The notes under the pieces are model-generated. The model saw only the letters and a list, made by a program, of their open reading frames with translations. It was not told the origin of the DNA and did not search any database. 64,000 bases of DNA from Paenibacillus tyrphae (GTDB lineage: Bacteria; Bacillota; Bacilli; Paenibacillales; NBRC-103111): assembly GCF_027925525.1 (NCBI RefSeq), contig NZ_BSDJ01000028.1, positions 41,331 through 105,330 on the forward strand, read 5' to 3'. Below are positions 1-7,834 of the stretch, one piece after another (the first letter of the stretch is position 1; each line of letters starts with the position of its first letter). The position numbers were made by a program, and so were the translations under genes.

Positions 1-532
1 TCAGCGACAACCCGATTTGCAGCAGACTGGCGATCACTTGGGCGAATTCCGCCTTTTTGACCATGCCGACGAGCGTGCCGAGCGCAAGGAACGTGAGCGA
101 ACCGATTAGCAGCCATAGGCCGCAGCCGACCCATTGCGACATGCTGAGCTGAACCCCTTTAATCAAGCCGCCCGCCAAAAACATCACTGCGATAATCGCC
201 GCATTCACCACCGACATCGAGACGATTTTGGCGCCGACGTACGCGCCGGAAGGCAAAGGCGTTACATGCAGACAGCGCACCCAGCCTTGCGCCCGCTCCT
301 GGGACATGCGGACTCCGAGCGTATTAATGCTGATGGACAGCAGTCCGAAGGCCGTCATCGACATGAGATAATACGTCTTCCAGGCGGTACCGCCCATATC
401 GGCACTGCCCCCGGCGGAATTCGTAAAAATAAGATAAAACAGCATCGGAACGCCGATGGAAAATATAACGACCTTTTTGTTGCGAAGCGAGCGAAGCAGT
501 TCTGCCTTGCATTGGTCAATGAACATATTCAT
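1..532 (-). CDS. ABC-2 type transporter permease, C-terminus cut by window edge
   Basis: The reverse strand reads from an ATG at 532 (alternative 526) with AGGAGG about 8 bases upstream, and stays open to base 1, giving about 177 residues without a stop. The product begins MNMFIDQCKAELLRSLRNKK, then shows several hydrophobic segments (around LLSISINTLGVRMSQE and VNAAIIAVMFLAGG). This matches ABC-2 membrane subunits of drug or lipid exporters. It starts 31 bases after the stop of the ATPase gene at 564-1469, so the two form an exporter operon with the ATPase first. The substrate cannot be read from the sequence. The missing C-terminus is due only to the window edge. Confidence 0.85.
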   Translation of the reverse strand, partial: MNMFIDQCKAELLRSLRNKKVVIFSIGVPMLFYLIFTNSAGGSADMGGTAWKTYYLMSMTAFGLLSISINTLGVRMSQERAQGWVRCLHVTPLPSGAYVGAKIVSMSVVNAAIIAVMFLAGGLIKGVQLSMSQWVGCGLWLLIGSLTFLALGTLVGMVKKAEFAQVIASLLQIGLSL

Positions 533-563
533 ATTTTATAATCCTCCTGTGCTTTCGAGTGCT

Positions 564-1469
564 TTAGACCGTTGCTTCCGATTCCGGCGAGCCGATCAGC
601 GATTGGAATGCGTCTTCCAGCCCGCCCTTATGCGTTTCGATATCTTGAATGTCCAGATCGCTGCGGACCAAGGCGTAGAGCAAGCCGTCCGTATCTTTGC
701 CGTACAGCTTCACGCGGCGGCCGGTCCACTGCAAGTCGGTGACGCCGGGGAGATCAAGCAGCTCGCTCGTCATAACATTCGCTCCGGCGGTGAAGGACAC
801 GTGCCGGTTGCCGGCGCTTTCCTTAATCTCGGCCAGCGTTCCGTCGGCGACGATTTTGCCCTGGTTGACGACGACGACCCGGTCAGCGATGCTGTCGGCT
901 TCCTCCAGATAGTGGGTCGTCAAAATAATCGTCCGCCCGCTGCCGGCAAAGGAGCGGATCGTCCGCCAAAACAACTGCCGCGACGTCACGTCCATCCCCA
1001 CCGTCGGTTCGTCCAGGAAAATCAATTCCGGGTCGCCGGCCATCGCCAGTGCGAAGCCCAGACGCCGCTTCTGTCCCCCGGACAGTGAAGTGGCGTACTT
1101 GCCCCGGTCGTCTTCGAGCCCGGACATTCGCAGCAGCTCTCCGGTCGATAACGGACTTGTATAGTAGCTGCGGAACAGATTGATCGTCTCCTCCACCTTC
1201 AGGCTGTCGATCACACTTACCTCCTGCAGCATCGCGCCGATCCGGTTGCGGACGGCCCGATCCCGCGGACTGCCGCCCATCAACCGTACGGTGCCTGCCG
1301 TGGGGGCGGTCAGTCCCAATACCATGTTGACGGTCGTCGATTTGCCTGCGCCGTTAGGCCCAAGCAGCGCAACGATGCTGCCTTGCTCGATATGCAGCGT
1401 CATGTCGTCCACGGCTTTTTTCTCGTGGTATTGCTTGGTTACATGTTCGAGTTCGATCGCGTGCTTCAT
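564..1469 (-). CDS. ABC transporter ATP-binding protein (DrrA/CcmA-like)
   Basis: A 301-residue nucleotide-binding subunit that would power the adjacent membrane protein. Walker A GPNGAGKST lies at residues 37-45, the signature LSGGQ at 129-133, Walker B LIFLDEP at 149-155, and the H-loop in TIILTTHYLEEAD. A C-terminal extension of about 80 residues after the core is typical of the DrrA/CcmA-like exporter ATPases. The gene runs directly into the ABC-2 permease gene. Export of a drug, lipid or peptide is an inference from the family; no regulator is adjacent. Confidence 0.92.
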   Translation of the reverse strand: MKHAIELEHVTKQYHEKKAVDDMTLHIEQGSIVALLGPNGAGKSTTVNMVLGLTAPTAGTVRLMGGSPRDRAVRNRIGAMLQEVSVIDSLKVEETINLFRSYYTSPLSTGELLRMSGLEDDRGKYATSLSGGQKRRLGFALAMAGDPELIFLDEPTVGMDVTSRQLFWRTIRSFAGSGRTIILTTHYLEEADSIADRVVVVNQGKIVADGTLAEIKESAGNRHVSFTAGANVMTSELLDLPGVTDLQWTGRRVKLYGKDTDGLLYALVRSDLDIQDIETHKGGLEDAFQSLIGSPESEATV

Positions 1470-1781
1470 GATTTCATCACCTTTGCTGTTCGGGTTAACT
1501 TCCTTGGTTAAATCATATAATTCCGCGGCCTGAGGCTGTAGTTATTCGTATCATCTCTTTCGGGTGATAAATATCATCTCGTGCTCGGAACGGCACAAAA
1601 CAATAGAGCCTGCTCTCCGACCGAAAGCGTCAGGAGGGCAGACTCGCGCGCGCAAAGCCGGGAAGACGCTGGAACGAACCCAAACTCCGCGCTCCGGCAT
1701 TGTGTTATTTTACATTATTGATTATTATGGATGTAAACGGTAATGAAAGTTTCAGAAAATCATACCGTGTGGTGATAACTG
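1470..1781. other. Intergenic region with divergent promoters
   Basis: This 312-base gap separates the ABC exporter genes (leftward) from the PilZ gene (rightward). It holds no credible gene. Near the exporter side is an imperfect palindrome, GGTGATA-AA-TATCATC at 1563-1578, which could be a repressor site. The right part folds into the structured element described at 1600-1703. Confidence 0.5.
1600..1703 (+). ncRNA. Candidate structured 5' leader of the PilZ gene (possible riboswitch)
   Basis: The ends pair (ACAAT at 1600-1604 with ATTGT at 1699-1703, then GCC with GGC). Inside is a hairpin in which CTCC-GAC and GTC-A-GGAG enclose a GAAA tetraloop at 1623-1626. It is followed by GCAAAGCC at 1652-1659, a word also found in the core of class I cyclic di-GMP riboswitches. 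The next gene encodes a PilZ protein, a cyclic di-GMP receptor. The usual upstream GGCAAACC block is not clearly present, so membership of that riboswitch class is only a hypothesis. Confidence 0.35.
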
Positions 1782-2465
1782 ATGAACTGGACCTTGGCCT
1801 TGGCAAACGAAACAGTTGTGTTCCCCAGAAGCTGCAGTCTCATCGTGGTAGGCGAAACCAAAGAGGGCTCGCCCTTTTGCTACGAGGACAACTTTACGCT
1901 TCTCAAAGCTTCCGCGGAGGAATTGACGGTTACACTCGATGCCGCGTCGATCCATCCGCTGGAGAAGCTGCATCATGTATGCTTTATTGAATTTTCTTTC
2001 CGCGAGCAGGGCATTCTGTATTATGCTTTGGTTGATCTGCTGCATTTGGAAACGAAGCGCAATGTATGCACGTTAACCTTAACCGCGCCGCTGGAGCTGA
2101 AAGAGTCGCAGAAAAGGCGCTATCCGCGTATTGCCCTGCCTACCCGCACGCCGGTTACTTCCCGAATCGTCGGGGTACGGGAGCAAATATCGCATCAGAA
2201 CGTAGCGTTTACAGGACAAATCCTGGATTTGTCCAGCGGAGGGATGGCGTTTATGACGTCGACCCGTGTGTTTTGCCCGCTCGAATTGGAATTATCTTTT
2301 GTTCTTCCCGGCATTGCCCAGAAGATTACGGTCTATGGGGAAATCGTGCGCGTGGCCCATTTCAGCAGCGATGCTTACCGGGTAGCCGTGCGGTTCCATC
2401 GTGTTCCGGACAGCACTGCCGCGCTTATGGAGGAGTATTGCTCCGCTTCGGGAGCCGACAGCTGA
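1782..2465 (+). CDS. PilZ-domain cyclic di-GMP binding protein
   Basis: A 227-residue soluble protein with an N-terminal YcgR/YpfB-like beta domain (about residues 1-105) and a PilZ domain. The two cyclic di-GMP motifs are present: RRYPR at 112-116 (RxxxR) and DLSSGG at 149-154 (D/NxSxxG). Proteins of this layout act as flagellar brakes or as adaptors that pass the cyclic di-GMP level to an output. No motility or diguanylate cyclase gene is in the window, so the partner is unknown. It lies 31 bases before the NAD kinase gene and may be cotranscribed with it. The preceding leader may itself be regulatory. Confidence 0.88.
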   Translation: MNWTLALANETVVFPRSCSLIVVGETKEGSPFCYEDNFTLLKASAEELTVTLDAASIHPLEKLHHVCFIEFSFREQGILYYALVDLLHLETKRNVCTLTLTAPLELKESQKRRYPRIALPTRTPVTSRIVGVREQISHQNVAFTGQILDLSSGGMAFMTSTRVFCPLELELSFVLPGIAQKITVYGEIVRVAHFSSDAYRVAVRFHRVPDSTAALMEEYCSASGADS

Positions 2466-2496
2466 CGAAAGCGGATAGTTATAGGAGGATAACCGG

Positions 2497-3309
2497 TTGA
2501 AGTACAATGTGATACACCGTGGCGATGACATCTCCATCCAATTGATGCACAGGTTTCACGAATTGATCCGTCAGTACGGGCTCATTCACGAAGAAGCGTC
2601 CCCCGATATCGTACTGTCCATTGGCGGCGACGGGACGCTGCTTCATGCGTTTCATCAATATAAGGACCAGCTCGATCACATTGCATTTACCGGGATTCAC
2701 ACCGGAAGACTCGGTTTTTATGCCGACTGGAAGCCGGATGAGGTCGAGCTGCTTGCCCAGTTGATGGGCGAGAGCGCCAATCAAAACGACCTGCGCGCCG
2801 TCAAATATCCTTTGGTCGAGATCCAGATCACGACTCCCCAAGGGATTGAAACGGAGCTTGCGCTGAACGAATTTACGCTGAAAGGCGTCGATGCCACGCT
2901 GGTTGCCCAGCTGCATATTAACGACGAGCTGCTTGAGACGTTCCGTGGCGACGGCATCTGCATCTCCACGCCGTCGGGAAGTACCGCCTACAACAAAAGC
3001 TTGGGCGGCGCCATCGTGCATCCGTCGCTCGATGCCATTCAGATTGCGGAGATCGCTTCGATCAACAACCGCGTATTCCGTACGCTCGGTTCGCCGATCT
3101 TGCTGCCGAAGCACCACCACTGCGACATTTATCCGCGCGCGAACCAAAATATTTTGCTGTCGCTCGATCACTTGTACATGCAGCGCAACGATATCATCTC
3201 AATCCGCAGCTTGGTCGCCGCCGGCAAAAAGGTCAAGTTCGCCCGCTTCCGCCCGTTTCCGTTCTGGAGCCGCGTGCGCGAAGCGTTCATCGGCTATGAC
3301 ATGGTCTGA
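2497..3309 (+). CDS. nadK: NAD kinase
   Basis: ATP-dependent phosphorylation of NAD to NADP in the cytoplasm. The 270-residue product has the GGDG motif at 43-46 within LSIGGDGTLLHAF and the second conserved block STPSGSTAYNKSLGG. Length fits the short Bacillus-type NAD kinases. The start is TTG at 2497, chosen because AGGAGG lies 8 bases upstream and no in-frame ATG precedes the conserved fold. The gene ends before a bidirectional terminator. Confidence 0.95.
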   Translation: MKYNVIHRGDDISIQLMHRFHELIRQYGLIHEEASPDIVLSIGGDGTLLHAFHQYKDQLDHIAFTGIHTGRLGFYADWKPDEVELLAQLMGESANQNDLRAVKYPLVEIQITTPQGIETELALNEFTLKGVDATLVAQLHINDELLETFRGDGICISTPSGSTAYNKSLGGAIVHPSLDAIQIAEIASINNRVFRTLGSPILLPKHHHCDIYPRANQNILLSLDHLYMQRNDIISIRSLVAAGKKVKFARFRPFPFWSRVREAFIGYDMV

Positions 3310-3331
3310 TCATGCTGCAATGGGCTGGCGT

Positions 3332-3395
3332 AAAAAGACCCGATGCCTCGTCCTCCCAGTACTTTTGCAGGGGGACGAAGCAACGGGTCTTTATT
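3332..3395. terminator. Bidirectional terminator between nadK and yutD
   Basis: A long stem, GACCCGATGCCTCGTCC pairing with GGACGAAGCAACGGGTC with two mismatches, is flanked by AAAAA on the left and TTTATTT on the right. It can stop both convergent transcripts. Confidence 0.8.
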
Positions 3396-3400
3396 TGTCG

Positions 3401-4087
3401 TTACGCCTCTACGCGAGACGATTCCGGCTTGGGTTTCGGCGGATTTTGGGAGGGCTGTCCGCCTTTCGGCTTGGACGCGTGCCCCTGCTGCCTGTTCTGG
3501 CCTTGGCCTTGATGCCGCCCCCCTGATCTTCCCTCGCCCTGCCGCGCAGAACCGTGCTGCGATTTGGACTGGTTTTGGCCGCCGGACTGCTGGCCTTGTC
3601 CATGGCGGGAACCGTACGTCTTGCCGGACGGGTTGTAGCGTTGATGCTGTGGCGTGCGGGGGGCCGCAGCAGCGGCCGTATCCTCATGCCGGTGTACAGA
3701 GGCTTCGGCCGTTACAGCGGGCTGTGCGCCTTGTTCCGTCCCTGCGCCTGCCTCGGCTGCCGGACTGTCCTCATAGAAGTCCCCCGGCGACCCGGTCGGT
3801 TCCACTCCGCTCTTGTTCGGCACCTTCTCAATGATGAAATAGGCGCAGCCAAAATTACAGTACTCGTTCAAATAATCCTGAAGCGTGGAGATCATGCTGT
3901 CCTTCGTTGCTTTCGGATGGTTGTCCTTAAAAAAACCGCGCAGCCGGAGCTGGCTGTAGCCCCAGTCGCCTACAATATAATCGTACCGCTCCAGCACTTC
4001 GCTGTACCGGTCGCGGAACGCCTCGAAACGCCAGCCGTTCTTATGGTCAACGACTACTTCGTACGTTTTTCCCGCAATATGAATCAC
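3401..4087 (-). CDS. yutD: YutD family protein with Gln/Gly-rich tail
   Basis: The first 95 or so residues match the YutD (DUF1027) family: MIHIAGKTYEVVVDHKNGW, then DYIVGDWGYSQLRLRGF and YCNFGCAYFIIEKVPNKS. The remaining 130 residues are low complexity, rich in Gln, Gly, Ser, Lys and His, and probably disordered. Bacillus YutD is much shorter, so the tail is an addition typical of high-GC relatives. The biochemical role of YutD is unknown. It lies 18 bases downstream of lipA on the same strand, so the two are probably cotranscribed; the yutD-lipA neighbourhood is conserved in Bacillales. Confidence 0.85.
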   Translation of the reverse strand: MIHIAGKTYEVVVDHKNGWRFEAFRDRYSEVLERYDYIVGDWGYSQLRLRGFFKDNHPKATKDSMISTLQDYLNEYCNFGCAYFIIEKVPNKSGVEPTGSPGDFYEDSPAAEAGAGTEQGAQPAVTAEASVHRHEDTAAAAAPRTPQHQRYNPSGKTYGSRHGQGQQSGGQNQSKSQHGSARQGEGRSGGRHQGQGQNRQQGHASKPKGGQPSQNPPKPKPESSRVEA

Positions 4088-4105
4088 CGTGTCACCTCCC
4101 CGAGT

Positions 4106-4981
4106 TTACGACTGCTTCGCCGATTGGACCTGTTCATGCGCATGATACGAGCTGCGAACGAGCGGACCGGATTCCACGTGGCTGAACCCGCGTTTCAAGC
4201 CCTCCTGCTTCAGCTCCGCGAATTGCTCCGGCGTGTAGTACTTGGACACCGGCAAATGCTTGAGCGAAGGCTGCAAGTATTGGCCGATCGTCATAATGGA
4301 GCAATCGACGGCGCGCAAGTCGTCCATCGTCTGTAAAATTTCGTCCCACGTCTCTCCTACGCCGAGCATGATGCTCGATTTTGTCGGTATCGAAGGAGCA
4401 ATCCGCTTGGAGCGCTCAAGCAGTTCCAGCGAACGGCGGTATTTGGCCTTGGCCCGCACCTTGTCGGACAGCCGTTCCACCGTTTCCACGTTGTGGTTCA
4501 AAATATCGGGCTTCGCTTCCAGCACGGTGCGGAGCGCCTCCTCGTCCCCTTGAAAATCGGGAATGAGCACTTCGACCCCGGCCAGTGGCAGGCGCCCCCG
4601 GATCGCCCGGATCGTTGCGGCGAACACCGAAGCCCCGCCGTCCTTCAGGTCGTCACGCGCAACGGATGTCACGACGACATGGCGCAAGCCCATCTGCTCC
4701 GACGCCTCCGCGACGCGCTCCGGCTCCTGCAGATCCAGCTCCGTCGGCATCCCGGTGTTGACGGCGCAGAATCGGCATGCACGCGTACAGATGTCGCCCA
4801 AAATCATAAAGGTAGCGGTCCGGGCCGCCCAGCACTCATGGATGTTCGGGCATTTCGCTTCCTCGCATACCGTGTGCAGCGTTTTGCCGCGCATCATGTT
4901 TTTCAGCTCTTTGTAGTTGTCCCCCGTCGTCAGCTTGATTTTCAGCCATTCGGGCTTGCGTTCTATTTGATGAGTCGCCAT
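4106..4981 (-). CDS. lipA: Lipoyl synthase
   Basis: Radical SAM enzyme that inserts two sulfur atoms into protein-bound octanoyl groups to make the lipoyl cofactor of 2-oxoacid dehydrogenases and the glycine cleavage system. The auxiliary cluster cysteines are at 39, 44 and 50 (CEEAKCPNIHEC), the radical SAM cysteines at 65, 69 and 72 (CTRACRFC), and the C-terminal RSSYHA motif is present. The start is ATG at 4981, with AGGAG about 7 bases upstream; the open frame continues far upstream but that part has no family resemblance. The product is 291 residues, the normal length. Confidence 0.96.
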   Translation of the reverse strand: MATHQIERKPEWLKIKLTTGDNYKELKNMMRGKTLHTVCEEAKCPNIHECWAARTATFMILGDICTRACRFCAVNTGMPTELDLQEPERVAEASEQMGLRHVVVTSVARDDLKDGGASVFAATIRAIRGRLPLAGVEVLIPDFQGDEEALRTVLEAKPDILNHNVETVERLSDKVRAKAKYRRSLELLERSKRIAPSIPTKSSIMLGVGETWDEILQTMDDLRAVDCSIMTIGQYLQPSLKHLPVSKYYTPEQFAELKQEGLKRGFSHVESGPLVRSSYHAHEQVQSAKQS

Positions 4982-5138
4982 GGATGCACTCCTGTTCCGC
5001 AGCAAGCTTTTCTTGCGCTTGGATTTGAAGCTATTATAACACGAATAGGCTAACAATCCACTTTCGAAATTACTTTGGGAGTTGAAATATGGTACACTGA
5101 AGTAAGGTTTTTGGGAGCGGGAGGTTCGAGCATTCACG

Positions 5139-6065
5139 ATGATGAACATCGACAACATACTGAAACTGGTACAATCCGGCGATCTGGACATCGCCGAAGC
5201 CAAACGGCTGCTGGAGGAAGGGCTATCCGGGGCGCATACCGCCCCGGCCGGTCGGCTAGAAACGGCCGTACAGGCCGGAAGAACGCCGGAGCAGCCGGCA
5301 ATCGATAAAACGGTAAAAGAGGCCTCCGGGGAAACGCCGATGCGCCGCACGGCGTCCTTCCTGTCGCTTTCGGAGGAAGCCGTCGACGACAGTCTAGGCT
5401 ACGCGCAGCTTGATCTGAGCCGTCCGGCACGGACCGGCTTCCCCGAGGTCGTCTACGGGGAAAGCAAATCGGCGGAGCAAATCGCCGCGATCTTCGAGCG
5501 GCTGGCCGCCCATACGGACCGCGTGCTGGCGACGCGCGTCGACGCGGATAAAGCCGCCTATGTCATGCAGCGCATCCCGGGCGTGAAGCATCACCCCGAG
5601 GCGCGGGCGCTGACTTGGCTGCGGAGCGGCGAAGCCGTACCGGACGGCGGCAGCTACATCGCCGTCGTCTGCGCGGGCACGTCGGACGTGCCCGTGGCGG
5701 AGGAAGCCGCCGTGACGGCCGAGTGCCTGGGCTCCCGCGTGGAGCGCGTCTACGACGTCGGCGTGGCCGGCATTCACCGGCTGTTCCGCCGGCTGCCGGT
5801 TATCCGCGAAGCGAGCGCAGTCGTGGTCGTCGCCGGGATGGAAGGGGCGCTCGCCAGCGTCTTAGGCGGCCTGGTGGCCGTGCCGGTCATTGCGGTGCCG
5901 ACAAGCATCGGCTACGGCGCCAGCTTTCAAGGCGTCGCCGCGCTGCTATCCATGCTCAACGCCTGTGCGCCCGGCATTTCCGTCGTCAACATCGACAACG
6001 GCTTCGGCGCCGGATATAACGCCGCATTAATCCACCAAAACGGGACAAAGAGGGATGAAAATTGA
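5139..6065 (+). CDS. larB: Pyridinium-3,5-biscarboxylic acid mononucleotide synthase LarB
   Basis: LarB carboxylates and hydrolyses nicotinic acid adenine dinucleotide, the first step toward the nickel-pincer nucleotide cofactor of lactate racemase-type enzymes. The 308-residue product has an N-terminal helical region and a C-terminal AIR-carboxylase-like domain with blocks such as VVCAGTSDVPVAEEAA, RVYDVGVAGIHR and VPTSIGYGASFQG. The ATG at 5139 (or 5142) follows GGGAGG at a rather long distance. It overlaps the larC start by four bases, so the two are translationally coupled. No larE or larA lies in the window. Confidence 0.93.
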   Translation: MMNIDNILKLVQSGDLDIAEAKRLLEEGLSGAHTAPAGRLETAVQAGRTPEQPAIDKTVKEASGETPMRRTASFLSLSEEAVDDSLGYAQLDLSRPARTGFPEVVYGESKSAEQIAAIFERLAAHTDRVLATRVDADKAAYVMQRIPGVKHHPEARALTWLRSGEAVPDGGSYIAVVCAGTSDVPVAEEAAVTAECLGSRVERVYDVGVAGIHRLFRRLPVIREASAVVVVAGMEGALASVLGGLVAVPVIAVPTSIGYGASFQGVAALLSMLNACAPGISVVNIDNGFGAGYNAALIHQNGTKRDEN

Positions 6066-7093
6066 AAATCTTGTATTTGGACTGCTTCTCCGGAATCAGC
6101 GGCGACATGACGCTGGGCGCGCTTGTCGACGCCGGCGCGGACCGTCACTATATTGAAGAGGAACTTCGCAAAATTCAGATCGAACCGTTCACGCTGGAAT
6201 GGAGACGCGTGAACAAGCGCGGCATATCCGCGCTGAAGCTCGACGTCGTGCTTGATCCGCATACGCCGCCGGCGCACCACCGCCATTACTCGGAAATCGT
6301 GGAGATGATTCATCGTGCCGGCTTCAACGAGCGCGTCATCAAGCTGAGCCTCGCGATTTTTGAGAAGATCGGGGTAGCGGAAGCTAAAATACATAACATC
6401 CCGATCGAGCGCGTTCATTTTCATGAAGTAGGCGCGATCGATTCGATCGTCGATGTGATCGGGGTAGCTTTGGCTATCGATTCGCTGGAGATCGAGAAAA
6501 TTTTGTCCTCCGCCGTACCTCTCGGTTCCGGAACGGTACATTGCGATCATGGCATTTATCCGGTGCCGGCCCCAGCGACGCTGGAAATGATGAAAGGGCT
6601 GCCCATCGCGCCGACCTCGTACTCGCTGGAGATGACGACGCCGACAGGCGCGGGCATCGTCTCCGGACTCGTCGACGAATTCGCCAAGGGCCTTCCACCG
6701 ATGATCGTGGAGTCAATCGGCTACGGGGCCGGAACGCGCGATTTGCCAAACCAGCCTAACGTGCTGCGCGTCGTCGTCGGGCAGGCCGATCCCTATTTGA
6801 ACAAGTGGCAGGTGCACCACGAAGAGTTCTCGCACGAGCACGTGCACGGACATCATCAGCCGGAGCACCATCATCACGAACACTCGCACGAACACGGCCA
6901 TGACCACCATCATCACGGGCATTCGCACGAAAACGACCATGAGCACCACCATCACGGGCATTCGCACGAACATGGCCATGAGCACGGGCACGAAAAACAT
7001 AGCCATGACGATCACTCGCACGATGAGGAGAATCCTCACGTTCACCACAAGCATGACAATGACGGTCCGGATGATACTTGCATACGGCAATAG
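6062..7093 (+). CDS. larC: Nickel-pincer cofactor nickel insertion protein, N-terminal half (LarC1)
   Basis: LarC is the CTP-dependent enzyme that inserts nickel into the pincer cofactor. This 343-residue product covers only the N-terminal half: it opens MKILYLDCFSGISGDMTLGA and contains HFHEVGAIDSIVDVIG and TTPTGAGIVSGLVDEF. After about residue 245 comes a very histidine-rich tail (HHHHGHSHE repeats), a plausible nickel store. The C-terminal domain normally fused, or joined by frameshift, is not downstream on this strand. It lies on the opposite strand at 7233-7709. A terminator follows the stop codon. Confidence 0.9.
   Translation: MKILYLDCFSGISGDMTLGALVDAGADRHYIEEELRKIQIEPFTLEWRRVNKRGISALKLDVVLDPHTPPAHHRHYSEIVEMIHRAGFNERVIKLSLAIFEKIGVAEAKIHNIPIERVHFHEVGAIDSIVDVIGVALAIDSLEIEKILSSAVPLGSGTVHCDHGIYPVPAPATLEMMKGLPIAPTSYSLEMTTPTGAGIVSGLVDEFAKGLPPMIVESIGYGAGTRDLPNQPNVLRVVVGQADPYLNKWQVHHEEFSHEHVHGHHQPEHHHHEHSHEHGHDHHHHGHSHENDHEHHHHGHSHEHGHEHGHEKHSHDDHSHDEENPHVHHKHDNDGPDDTCIRQ
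6832..7026 (+). repeat. Histidine-codon repeats in larC1
   Basis: The DNA coding for the His-rich tail contains near-copies of a block around CACCATCATCACGGGCATTC (about 6907 and 6948), followed by CATGAGCACGGGCACG-type units. The repeats code for alternating His, Glu, Asp and Gly and are a likely hotspot for length change. Confidence 0.7.
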
Positions 7094-7100
7094 GTAAAAC

Positions 7101-7137
7101 GAGCGGTCTCTTCCTCAGGGAAAAGGCCGCTTTTTCG
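7101..7137 (+). terminator. Terminator after larC1
   Basis: AGCGGTCT pairs with AGGCCGCT (one wobble) around a short loop and is followed by TTTTTC. Confidence 0.75.
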
Positions 7138-7162
7138 TTCTCTACTTCTACTACGGTAAAAC

Positions 7163-7228
7163 GACCAACGGACGGCTTCCGCCAGCAGATACTACGTAAG
7201 GTCTGCTACGGCAGAGTCGTCCGTTGGC
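7163..7228 (-). terminator. Long hairpin ending the leftward larC2 gene
   Basis: GCCAACGGACGACTCTGCC pairs imperfectly with the complement of GGCGGAAGCCGTCCGTTGG over nearly 30 bases. It starts five bases beyond the larC2 stop codon. Confidence 0.65.
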
Positions 7229-7232
7229 TTGT

Positions 7233-7709
7233 TTAAGCGCGGCCGCGCTCCATAAACCGCCGCCGAACCTCGTCATACACTTGCTTGAGCGGCACGCCGT
7301 GCGTTTTGGCCGCCTGCTCGCATTCCTTAAACTCCGGGGCGAACTGGACGAGCTCTCCCTGATGGAATCCCGCTTTTACCTGAATCGGCCCCCAGGGCGT
7401 ATCGACCCTGTGAAACTCTCTTCCCAGGCGGTGGCAAGAGGCCCGCAAATAACGCAAGCCAAGCGTCGTTGTTTCCCGGAAAATGACGTCCTCCATTCGC
7501 TTCGCGCCGGCATCGTCGGTCAGTACGTTCAGCATGACGCCGGGACGTCCTTTTTTCATTATGATCGGAATCCAGTATACGTCGTTGGCCCCCTGCTCCA
7601 GCAGCAGGTCGGTCACGTACGAACAATATTCCGGATTCATGTCGTCGATATTAGCCTGCAAAATAAGCATGCGGTCATCTACATGCTCTTCCCGGTGATC
7701 AAACGGCAT
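7233..7709 (-). CDS. Nickel insertion protein, C-terminal half (LarC2) as separate reverse-strand gene
   Basis: The product matches the C-terminal domain of LarC: LQANIDDMNPEYC, then PIIMKKGRPGVMLNVL, FRETTTLGLRYL, VKAGFHQGELVQFAPE and GVPLKQVYDEV. The start is ATG at 7709, with GGGGGG about 7 bases upstream; a second in-frame ATG is at 7724. At 158 residues it is a complete domain, not a fragment. It converges with larB-larC1, with two terminators between, so it needs its own promoter. In other bacteria LarC1 and LarC2 are one polypeptide or joined by a programmed frameshift. Here the halves must assemble after separate synthesis. Confidence 0.88.
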   Translation of the reverse strand: MPFDHREEHVDDRMLILQANIDDMNPEYCSYVTDLLLEQGANDVYWIPIIMKKGRPGVMLNVLTDDAGAKRMEDVIFRETTTLGLRYLRASCHRLGREFHRVDTPWGPIQVKAGFHQGELVQFAPEFKECEQAAKTHGVPLKQVYDEVRRRFMERGRA

Positions 7710-7834
7710 CCGGCATCCCCCCATGCCTTCATCATATCAAACCGGACAAGGGATAAAAAGGCAGCGCCCTGCACATGCTACAGTTAAATGAAACCAGTGT
7801 ATCGATACCCGAACGAAGGAGGCAGCTATACGGT

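Noticed and set aside
2479..3171. 230-residue reverse-strand open frame
   Set aside because: Antisense to NAD kinase, which has intact motifs and a proper binding site.
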